From assembly GCA_023431185.1 (NCBI GenBank), contig JAEYXS010000050.1, forward strand, positions 1 through 23,135: a DNA stretch of 23,135 nt, in the 5' to 3' direction. The stretch is from Verrucomicrobiota bacterium. Lineage in GTDB: Bacteria; Verrucomicrobiota; Verrucomicrobiia; Limisphaerales; JAEYXS01. Under the pieces are notes generated by a model. It had not been told where the DNA came from. It saw only the letters and a list, made by a program, of their open reading frames with translations, and ran no database searches. The translations under genes were made by a program, and so were the position numbers. Positions 1 through 6,927 of this stretch are shown one piece after another; the stretch's first letter is position 1, and every line of letters begins with the position of its first letter.

Positions 1-84
1 TCAACCGGTGCAAACAGACCGGCATACGAAGAGGAAACGCTCGCCGAAACAGATGAACCGAGAAAAGAAAAAGACGCTTTTTAA
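1..84 (+). CDS. possible C-terminal tail of a gene entering from the left edge
   Basis: Frame 1 is open from the first base to a TAA at 82-84 and gives 27 residues ending in a strongly charged stretch (EEETLAETDEPRKEKDAF). A tail of this kind is common at the end of membrane or envelope proteins, but nothing identifies a family. About a quarter of random frames of this length would also stay open, so this is only a plausible partial gene. It would converge on the sigma-factor gene with a 12-base gap between the two stops. A weak hairpin, AAAAAG-ACG-CTTTTT at 68-82, overlaps the stop codon and could contribute to termination on either strand. Confidence 0.35.
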   Translation, partial: STGANRPAYEEETLAETDEPRKEKDAF

Positions 85-96
85 GAAAAACCAATA

Positions 97-825
97 TCAT
101 GCCGCCTTGACATACCTCATAGCAGCCTTGAATTGACTCATAAGATTAAGAACGCCAACGGTTGTTCCTCCTCCCTTGGCCGCAGCCAGCGTAAATGCCG
201 CACCTGCTATGCTCACACCCAGCCCGGCTGGCGCGGCACTCACCGCGCTCGCCGTCAGGATGCTTCCCAGTGCCGCCGTGGAAAACGCCACGCCTTTCCG
301 CTTGAGCATGCCCTGCAACCTCTCCAGCGCCCGGTTCACCCGCATCCGTGCGGCATCTTCATTGCTACCCAAGGCCAGGCCCACGGCGCGAAAATCCCGC
401 TGTTCAAAAAATCGCAACAGAATGGCCGCGCGGTCTTCCTCCCCCAGTTGATTGATAACTTCATCCAGGATGGGCGCGACCGTCTCCATTCTGGCCTCGC
501 TTTCGTGTGCTTGGGCATTCATAAGCATCGCCTGGGTTTCCCGCTTGATCCGTCTGCGCTCCGTCCGCAATGCTTTGCTGGCCACATTGCAGGTCGTGCG
601 ATGCAACCATCCGCCCAAAGTGCTTTCGCGGGAAAGCTTATGCGCGTTCTGCGCCAACTGCACGAAGACCGTCTGCACCACCTCCTGCGCCCGATGCACA
701 TCCCCGCCCGCCAACCTGAGCGCAGTGGCATAAACCAGGTTCACGTGCCGGGAAACCAGTTCGCGAAAGGCCGTTTCCGAGCCATTCTCCACATAAGCCG
801 CCAGCAACTGTTGAGTTTCCGTCAT
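97..825 (-). CDS. ECF-type RNA polymerase sigma-70 factor with Ala-rich C-terminal extension
   Basis: Alternative sigma factor that would direct RNA polymerase to a specific set of promoters. From the ATG at 825 the protein has 242 residues. Region sigma-2 covers about residues 7-95 (AFRELVSRHVNLVYATALR, then GGWLHRTTCNVA and a basic RTERRRIKRE stretch). Sigma-4 covers about 125-180 (LGEEDRAAILLRFFE and the helix-turn-helix ending RMRVNRALERL). A tail of roughly 55 residues follows, rich in Ala, Gly, Ser and Thr (LTASAVSAAPAGLGVSIAGAA), and is long and hydrophobic enough to touch a membrane. A further in-frame ATG at 855 would add ten residues. I prefer 825 because homology to sigma-2 begins right after it and AAAGAG precedes it. 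No anti-sigma factor is next to it. The neighbouring DUF2314 gene is divergent. The sigma assignment is secure; its regulon and the role of the tail are unknown. Confidence 0.9.
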   Translation of the reverse strand: MTETQQLLAAYVENGSETAFRELVSRHVNLVYATALRLAGGDVHRAQEVVQTVFVQLAQNAHKLSRESTLGGWLHRTTCNVASKALRTERRRIKRETQAMLMNAQAHESEARMETVAPILDEVINQLGEEDRAAILLRFFEQRDFRAVGLALGSNEDAARMRVNRALERLQGMLKRKGVAFSTAALGSILTASAVSAAPAGLGVSIAGAAFTLAAAKGGGTTVGVLNLMSQFKAAMRYVKAA

Positions 826-953
826 GCTCTTTGGAAAGTAAAACCCCACCGGCATGGAAAACCGAACATAAATTATTCACCGCAACCCAATGGAATTGTC
901 CTCGTACTTCGTAAATCCAAAATCGTGAATATTCCCCCAACAACCTTCCACTA

Positions 954-973
954 GCCAATCACTTCTGATTGGC
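954..973. promoter_or_regulatory. perfect 8-bp dyad between divergent genes (operator or leader hairpin)
   Basis: GCCAATCA (954-961) and TGATTGGC (966-973) form a perfect inverted repeat around the four-base loop CTTC. Flanking bases extend the symmetry (TAG on the left, CTA on the right) with one bulge. It ends 15 bases before the ATG of the plus-strand DUF2314 gene and lies 128 bases upstream of the sigma-factor start. It could be an operator shared by both genes or a hairpin in the leader of the plus-strand gene. The structure is seen directly; its role is inference. Confidence 0.4.
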
Positions 974-988
974 CTATACCCTTGACCA

Positions 989-2218
989 ATGCAGTCATTC
1001 CTTCAACCGCCCGGCGGTGAGAAAACCTGGTCTGCCGTGGCCTTGCTCCTCGGTGGAGCAGTGTCGCTCCTTCTAGTCACACTGGGCCATGCGCCTGCTC
1101 CCGCCCTGACCCTCATCTCCGGCCTCTGGTTCCTCTTCTCCGGCTATGGCGTCTGGCGGAACCGTCTCTGGGGCTACTGGTTCGGCCTCCTCGCCACCGC
1201 CTTCGTGGCCGGTCGTCTGGGCGTGCTGCTTATCACCGAACCTTTCGAGTGGACCCGGCTCATCTACTGCCTATGCTTCGCCTGGTTCACCGTCGCCCTC
1301 TTCATGGAGCGCCCTCACCGCCAACAGGACGACCGCCCGCTCATCTCGCTTGTCCTCCTGCTCCGTGATAGCCGCAGCATGGACGTCCATACCCTCGCCC
1401 AACGCCTCAGCATCGCTTGGGGCGTCCCCGTGGAGACCGCCAAGGACAAGGACGTCTCGCAAGATGAAAACGTCGCCGACAAAACCTACGTCGTGGGCGG
1501 CTCTCCCATCTTCATGATCGGCCACCAAGGCAGCTTCTACCTCGTCAACAATTTCGACCGCCCCTACTTCGAAGAACCCGACCAGGCTGCCGAGGAATGC
1601 CCCGACCTGCGCCTGAAAAAGGTCATCCGCGAACACCGCGCCTGGCTCTCTGTGGACCTCCTCCGCGTCGGCCAGTTACCCGATCGCACCCAGGCCTATC
1701 GCCAGATCTCCCATCTCGTCGCCGAGCTCGCCGGTGATGACTGCCTCGCCGTTTTTTCCCCCGAAAGCGGCCACTTGAACATTTTCGATGCCAGCCTCAT
1801 CGACGAACTCCGCAGCGAGAACCCGCTCGAGATCTTTCAAAAGATCACCCAACTCCCCGTTGTCGGCATCGACGGTGAAGACCCGGAGATGCTCGCCGCC
1901 GTGGCCGAAGCCCGCCGCCGCTGGCCCGAATTCATCACCGCCTTCAATCAACGCCAACCCGAGCAAAGCTTCGCCGTCAAAGCCCCCATCACGCGCCACG
2001 GCAACACCGAGTTCATCTGGATCAGCGTGGACCGCCTGGACGCCGAACAGATCCACGGCCGCCTCGACAACGATCCCGTGGACCTCGGCAATTTGAAATC
2101 CGGCGACCAAGTCACTGTCTCCGTGAAAGACCTCAACGATTGGGTCTTCAACCACGGCGACGAAGTCACCGGCCTCTTCACCACCAAGATCCTCCTGAAG
2201 AAACAAGGGAAGCAGTAA
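989..2218 (+). CDS. membrane protein with C-terminal DUF2314 domain
   Basis: The protein has 409 residues. Four hydrophobic segments occupy about residues 14-34, 36-54, 60-82 and 87-106 and are followed by a cytoplasmic or periplasmic region of about 300 residues. The last 80 residues match the pattern of DUF2314 (the YegJ-like family of unknown function): an AVKAPI start, EFIWISVDRL, GRLDNDPVDLGNLKSGDQVTV, and DW near the end. The middle part (about 115-300) contains VVGGSPIFMIGHQGSFYLVNNF and ends in a segment that also discusses no known catalytic motif; I do not recognise it. The ATG at 989 is the only sensible start and has no clear Shine-Dalgarno site. The gene is divergent from the sigma factor and converges on the DUF748 gene with a 42-base gap. 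Biochemical function is unknown. Confidence 0.85.
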   Translation: MQSFLQPPGGEKTWSAVALLLGGAVSLLLVTLGHAPAPALTLISGLWFLFSGYGVWRNRLWGYWFGLLATAFVAGRLGVLLITEPFEWTRLIYCLCFAWFTVALFMERPHRQQDDRPLISLVLLLRDSRSMDVHTLAQRLSIAWGVPVETAKDKDVSQDENVADKTYVVGGSPIFMIGHQGSFYLVNNFDRPYFEEPDQAAEECPDLRLKKVIREHRAWLSVDLLRVGQLPDRTQAYRQISHLVAELAGDDCLAVFSPESGHLNIFDASLIDELRSENPLEIFQKITQLPVVGIDGEDPEMLAAVAEARRRWPEFITAFNQRQPEQSFAVKAPITRHGNTEFIWISVDRLDAEQIHGRLDNDPVDLGNLKSGDQVTVSVKDLNDWVFNHGDEVTGLFTTKILLKKQGKQ

Positions 2219-2260
2219 GCCCCCTCACTATGTCCGATGTTTCCCGTAAGTCCCATCGGC

Positions 2261-5200
2261 CTAATTCAGCAGCAAGTTCACCTTGCTCTCCCCACGATAC
2301 GTCTCATCAAACGGCTTCGGCGTGATGATGAAAAGCCGCTCGGCCGTCACCTTCTCCGTCTTGAGCAGAAAACCCTGCACGCTCTGCGACCGTTGCTGCA
2401 TCAGGTCGCGCAATTCGTCATCCTCCACCTTCACCCGCGCCAGCAGCTTGGCCTCCATCTCCGCGATCGTGATCAACGGTACCGCCGGATCGACCGCCAC
2501 CACCGCGGGTTGAACCGCCCCTGGTGAAGCCACCTCCGTTGGCATCGGCACTTCCACCGTAACTACCTGGGCTGTCACCTCTTTCGCAGATTCTTCTTCC
2601 TTTTGGGCCGCCGCCTCTTTTTTCTTCCGCTCGGCAAAAGCCATCTGCGCCGCCCCACCGTGCAATTGTTGCGTCACCCGTTTCTTGGTTTGCACTTCCC
2701 GCTGCTTCGCCACTTCGACCGGCTTTGCTACGGGCGCATTCGTGACCGCGGCCACAACCACCGGTGCATTCGTTGCGGGAATCTGGGCCACCACATTCGT
2801 CACCGCCGGCAACGGCCCAAACGCCTCCACATACGCCGCCGTGACCAAACGCTCCCGTTCCGCTGCTTCCAGCTTCAATTCACTGATCGGCGGTGGCGTC
2901 ACCCCTGTCGCCGCGATTTCCTTCAAGCGGGCTGCTTTCAACTGCTGCTCAAACTTCAACCTCGCTAGCGCCGCGCGATCCGCCTTCAACTCCACCGCCC
3001 CGGCGATCTCCAGATTCAATCCGGGCCGTTCATACAAGGCCTTCGCCAGCTTCTGCATCTTCTCCTGTTCAGCCGCCGGTATCTCGCCTGAACCCGGATC
3101 GAACGCCACAAAACTCATCTCCTCTCCCCCGCCCACCAGCTTGCCCAGCAAGGCGAACGGCGATGCCACCGCCTTCGTCACCAGGTTCACCAGTACCTTC
3201 ATCACCACCGGGAATACGCGAAACTTCGGATCATCCAGACGTCCGCTCACTGGCAGCTCCAGCTCGATCTTCCCATGCCGGTCCTTCAGCAAAGCGACCC
3301 CCAGTTTCAGCGGCAGATTGATCGCATCCGGGCTATTGTTCTTCTGTCCTAACGTGAACTGATCCACCACCACACTATGCTCCGACTTCAAGGCCATCCC
3401 TTGAATGTCATACTTCAACCCCACACTCACCTTCCCCTTCACGATAGGATATCCGCCAAACTTCTCCATGTACGGCGTGAAGGCCGTCATGTCCGTGTTG
3501 CGATTGCTGATGACCAGATCAATCAACAAGTTCGCTGGCACCGGGCGTAACTTGCCTGTGACGGAAAATGGTGCCAGTTCATCTACCCGTCCGTTGATGT
3601 CCACCACCGCCGGCTGCTCGCCAATAGTCGAAAGCCCGTCGATGCTCACATTGAATTCCTGGATGGCAAAATTGCAGTGCGGCTGGATCGAGTTGTCGAC
3701 GAACTTCAAAGACGCCTTTTCCAGCACCAGTTTCGTCAGCTTCACCGGCACCATGTTCGTGCTGGCCGGAGTGCTCGCCACCACCGTCTGATTCGTCGCC
3801 ACTTCGGCCACCTCATTCGTGGACTTGGCCTTCGTCATCAGCACCTTCTCGATGTTCGATTGCTGGTTCGTCCCGATGATTAGACTCGTTTGCAGGCCTT
3901 TCAAACGCACCTCCTGCACCTGCAAGTCTTGCGGTTCGGATTTCAGCTGGATGCCACTGATCGCCAGCGCCTCCCATTTCACAAAATCCTGAAACTCCGT
4001 GCCATCCGCCGTATCAAACTTGTCCAGTGCCACTTCACCCGTGAATTTCAGTTTGGGCGCACCACCTGTCGGCAGTGCGAACTGCGCCTTGCCGCTCGTT
4101 GAGAGCAAACCGCTGCGGATCGCCACATTCACAAATGGAGCTGCAAACGGCTGCAACGGCCGCAAATCCATCTCCTTCACCGCGATCATCAGCTCCCCAT
4201 CCGGCGGAAACACATGCACTGGCCCGGACACCTCGACCGTTCCCGCTTCGTTCAAGCGCGCCGAGATCTTCGTCGTCAAAGTCGCATTCGTCGTCAGTTG
4301 GAAACCATCCACGCGCAGCGCCACCTGATCCACCTTGAGCTTCGCCGGTTTCGGCAAAGTGCGGTCTTCCACGCTCACGCTGTAATTCGTCACCTGCAAA
4401 GAATCGAGCGTCAACTTCCACGGCACCGCATTGCTGCTGATTGTTGCCTCACTTGTGCTGGCGGCGACTTGATTGGTCTGCACCGGCGGCTGCTTGAGGA
4501 GATTGAGCAGATTGATGCTTCCATCCTTCTCCCGCACGACATTCGCCTCCAGCCCGCTCGTCGACAGTTCAGCAACCTTTATGGATTGCTCTTCCAGCGA
4601 CGCCACGATCGACCGCACATCCACCGTGGGCAACGTCACCAGCGTCTCTCCGTTCGCCGTCACCTTCAGGTTGCGCACCTGCACCAAACCATTCGTCAAC
4701 GTCACCGATGGCAGCTTGCCCGCGAGCGAGAAACCATACTGGCCGGACACATTCACCGTGCCCTGCGCGATCTCACCGGCAAAGAACTCGGAGACATAGC
4801 CCGCATACTTCGGCAATGACACACCTTCGATCTTCAACGTGCCCGTGGAAGCGGGCGGCTGCACGGATACCCGGCCTGACCACGATAGCTTCATTCCAGC
4901 ATCATCGCTCGCCGTGAAGGCATACGGACTGTTCTTGTCCGGCCGCGTGGTCAATTGCGTGAGATCAAACCGGATCGGTGCTATCTTCGTATTGAACGGC
5001 CCCGGTCGCGTCTCATCCGTGAACGCCACTGTGCCGCCCTCGATGCTCAACAACTCCACCAGCACTGCTGGCAACGGTTTGACTTCCTTGACTGCATTCG
5101 TATCCGCCGGCGGGATGAGATTGTCAAAATTGAACGTGCCATCCGCCTTGCGCGTCACCTGCGCGAAGGGCTCTTTCACCGAGACTGTACCCAGCGTCCA

Positions 5201-5515
5201 CGCACCATTAAGCATGGAAGACCCCAGTTCGAAATTAACATACAGCTCACCCAGCGACGCGAACGTCTCTCCATTCGTCTCCGTCAGCGAAAACCCGCGC
5301 ATCGTGTAGGACAGCGCGAAGGGATTCAGTTTCACCTCCTGGATCGCCACTTGACGCTTGGTGAACTCAGGCAGCCGCTTGATAAGCTGCGACTTGATCA
5401 CTGCGGGCAGCACCAGAAAACCCACGCTGGTATAGATCACCAGCCCCACCGCCGACCACACCAGCCGCCGGAACCATTTCGTCTTCTTGAACTCGTTGAA
5501 CTTCTCGTTTGCCAT
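2261..5515 (-). CDS. large DUF748 / AsmA-like envelope protein
   Basis: The protein has 1084 residues with one N-terminal membrane anchor (about 17-38, VWSAVGLVIYTSVGFLVLPAVI) after a short basic cytoplasmic start. The rest should be periplasmic. It has the long beta-rich, Thr/Val/Leu-rich repeats of DUF748 proteins, relatives of the AsmA group. That group includes bridge-like proteins proposed to act in outer-membrane lipid transport and assembly. Near residues 790-880 a segment containing FVAFDPGSGEI followed by EQEKMQKLAKAL is typical of the C-terminal DUF748 module. About residues 900-1010 form an Ala/Val/Lys/Glu-rich low-complexity insert with a charged stretch (FAERKKKEAAAQKEEESAKE), and the usual end (RSQSVQGFLL, ERLFII) follows. 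The ATG at 5515 is preceded by ACTCCC, so there is no Shine-Dalgarno site, and a terminator-like hairpin sits just upstream. Family call is firm; the specific role is not known. Confidence 0.88.
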   Translation of the reverse strand: MANEKFNEFKKTKWFRRLVWSAVGLVIYTSVGFLVLPAVIKSQLIKRLPEFTKRQVAIQEVKLNPFALSYTMRGFSLTETNGETFASLGELYVNFELGSSMLNGAWTLGTVSVKEPFAQVTRKADGTFNFDNLIPPADTNAVKEVKPLPAVLVELLSIEGGTVAFTDETRPGPFNTKIAPIRFDLTQLTTRPDKNSPYAFTASDDAGMKLSWSGRVSVQPPASTGTLKIEGVSLPKYAGYVSEFFAGEIAQGTVNVSGQYGFSLAGKLPSVTLTNGLVQVRNLKVTANGETLVTLPTVDVRSIVASLEEQSIKVAELSTSGLEANVVREKDGSINLLNLLKQPPVQTNQVAASTSEATISSNAVPWKLTLDSLQVTNYSVSVEDRTLPKPAKLKVDQVALRVDGFQLTTNATLTTKISARLNEAGTVEVSGPVHVFPPDGELMIAVKEMDLRPLQPFAAPFVNVAIRSGLLSTSGKAQFALPTGGAPKLKFTGEVALDKFDTADGTEFQDFVKWEALAISGIQLKSEPQDLQVQEVRLKGLQTSLIIGTNQQSNIEKVLMTKAKSTNEVAEVATNQTVVASTPASTNMVPVKLTKLVLEKASLKFVDNSIQPHCNFAIQEFNVSIDGLSTIGEQPAVVDINGRVDELAPFSVTGKLRPVPANLLIDLVISNRNTDMTAFTPYMEKFGGYPIVKGKVSVGLKYDIQGMALKSEHSVVVDQFTLGQKNNSPDAINLPLKLGVALLKDRHGKIELELPVSGRLDDPKFRVFPVVMKVLVNLVTKAVASPFALLGKLVGGGEEMSFVAFDPGSGEIPAAEQEKMQKLAKALYERPGLNLEIAGAVELKADRAALARLKFEQQLKAARLKEIAATGVTPPPISELKLEAAERERLVTAAYVEAFGPLPAVTNVVAQIPATNAPVVVAAVTNAPVAKPVEVAKQREVQTKKRVTQQLHGGAAQMAFAERKKKEAAAQKEEESAKEVTAQVVTVEVPMPTEVASPGAVQPAVVAVDPAVPLITIAEMEAKLLARVKVEDDELRDLMQQRSQSVQGFLLKTEKVTAERLFIITPKPFDETYRGESKVNLLLN

Positions 5516-5521
5516 GGGAGT

Positions 5522-5561
5522 AAAAAAACAAACCGAGCCGGAATCATGAATCCATTCCGGC
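5522..5561 (-). terminator. intrinsic terminator-like hairpin after the FG-GAP gene
   Basis: GCCGGAAT (5537-5544) pairs perfectly with ATTCCGGC (5554-5561) around a nine-base loop. Read on the minus strand, the stem is followed by TCGGTTTG and then a run of seven T (5528-5522). It lies about 50 bases after the stop of the FG-GAP gene and ends only six bases before the DUF748 start codon. It probably ends the FG-GAP transcript, or partly reduces read-through into the DUF748 gene. The gap of about eight bases between stem and T run makes it weaker than a textbook terminator. Confidence 0.6.
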
Positions 5562-5611
5562 CCGGGGTCAAACTCCTGTCATCGTTGCGGAGACATTAAA
5601 GCCATTTGGAC

Positions 5612-6769
5612 TTACCGTTCATTGAAAAGCACTCGTAGGTTCTTGGTCTGCCGCCCCGCCAGGATCAGGTCCAGTTTCCCATCGCCGTTAAGATCGGCCA
5701 GCTTGAGGTCTTCTATCGCCACCTCTTCACCCGAGAGCGGCGTCATGCGCCACTGCTTGCCTTCACTGTCCAGAGGGGTGAAAAGTCGCACACCAGGCAC
5801 GCCCTTCGGCGTCATTCCGCGCCAGCCCGCCACGATCTGATCGCTGCCGATGCCAAGCACATCACCAATGGCCAGCCCGTGACCATCCTTTAACGTCTCA
5901 TCAATCACATTGCGCGACCACAAACCATCCTTCGCCGGAATGTAAGAGGCCACTGTCGTTCCGTGCATCGGCTCAATGGTCGCGATGAAGCGTTTGCCGC
6001 CCGGTAATTTGCCATCACGCAATTCACCCGTCGGCTGGTCAGTCAATTGCGTGCGCTTCCATTCGCTGCCACTGCGGTCGAAGAGAAATGCCCCCTCTTT
6101 GCTGCCCAAGATGATTTCCGGCTCCGCATCCTTGTCCCAATTCACGCCTTGAAAATTATGGCTCGCATGCAGCTTGTCGCTCACCACTTTCGTTTCCCAC
6201 TTGTCCTTGGGATTTCCCGGCACGGTATAGGCCAGCACCTTGCCGCCCTCGCCTTCGTTGCCTTTGTTCCCGCGACCATGCAACGGCTTTACGATCAACT
6301 CATACTTTCCCGCCGCATTCTTGATCCAGTGCATGCGATGCACCGTCGGCTCATGATGCAGCGCCACCGGCTCCCACTTCTGCGTCCGGTCTTTCGGCGG
6401 GATGAGATAGAAGACTGCGCCGCTCCCCACCGTATCGCCCGGATTCCACCCCGCGCCCACCGCGATCTCCGCTTTCCCATCGCCATCAATGTCCGCCGCC
6501 GCGATACACACGTGATCCTTCTCCGTCAGCTTCTCCGCGATCACAAATTTCTCCCACGTCGGGTTGCGATACCATTGGATGGTGTTCTTGTCCGCCAGCA
6601 GGATGTCAGGCTTCTTATCCCCATCCACATCCGCGATGGCGATGCCATAGCCGATCTCCACCTTGGTATCCACATCCACCGCGCGGAACTTGGGCAAAGG
6701 CGGCTCGGCCGCGAGCAAGGTCGAAGCAGCAAACACACACGCAACCGCGGGCAAGAAAGTCGTTTTCAT
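5612..6769 (-). CDS. secreted FG-GAP/VCBS repeat protein
   Basis: The protein has 385 residues. It starts with a signal peptide (MKTTFLPAVACVFAASTLLA, likely cut before AEPPLP). Repeated Asp-rich calcium-binding loops mark FG-GAP/VCBS beta-propeller blades: DVDGDKKPDI near residue 48, DIDGDGKAEI near 94 and DLNGDGKLDL near 362. A more degenerate blade (NWDKDAEPEIILGSKEG) lies near 210. The fold is expected to be a seven-bladed propeller outside the cytoplasm, used for binding rather than catalysis. Motifs such as RMHWIKN and HASHNFQGVNW recur in family members of Verrucomicrobiota and Planctomycetes, where the ligand is unknown. The ATG at 6769 has no clear ribosome-binding site. A terminator-like hairpin follows the gene, so it is probably a single-gene unit. 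Confidence 0.88.
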   Translation of the reverse strand: MKTTFLPAVACVFAASTLLAAEPPLPKFRAVDVDTKVEIGYGIAIADVDGDKKPDILLADKNTIQWYRNPTWEKFVIAEKLTEKDHVCIAAADIDGDGKAEIAVGAGWNPGDTVGSGAVFYLIPPKDRTQKWEPVALHHEPTVHRMHWIKNAAGKYELIVKPLHGRGNKGNEGEGGKVLAYTVPGNPKDKWETKVVSDKLHASHNFQGVNWDKDAEPEIILGSKEGAFLFDRSGSEWKRTQLTDQPTGELRDGKLPGGKRFIATIEPMHGTTVASYIPAKDGLWSRNVIDETLKDGHGLAIGDVLGIGSDQIVAGWRGMTPKGVPGVRLFTPLDSEGKQWRMTPLSGEEVAIEDLKLADLNGDGKLDLILAGRQTKNLRVLFNER

Positions 6770-6927
6770 AGGATTGAAGGAAATTAAGCGTCAAACGGGC
6801 CCCAGTTCCAATCTTTTCCTTTGTCCCCATCCTCCTCCAATTCCTCCGTGTCAGGTATTACCCGACTGGCGCTAAAAAAGTCTTTCCTCCCTGCCAGCCC
6901 GTTCAGATAGTAGCCCCCGCTTTCATT

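Noticed and set aside
68..82. AAAAAG-ACG-CTTTTT hairpin near the left edge
   Set aside because: The stem is almost all A-T with a three-base loop, too weak to call a terminator.
133..954. Long plus-strand open frame (273 codons) opposite the sigma-factor gene
   Set aside because: It runs antisense to a clear sigma-70 gene, is rich in Arg, His and Gln with no domain, and is explained by the base composition of the opposite strand.
826..988. Sigma-70 promoter candidates such as TTGTCC at 896
   Set aside because: No partner hexamer at proper spacing matches the -10 consensus well.
2234..2259. Six-base stem (CCGATG/CATCGG) between the convergent DUF2314 and DUF748 genes
   Set aside because: The stem is short, the loop is 14 bases and no T run follows on either strand.
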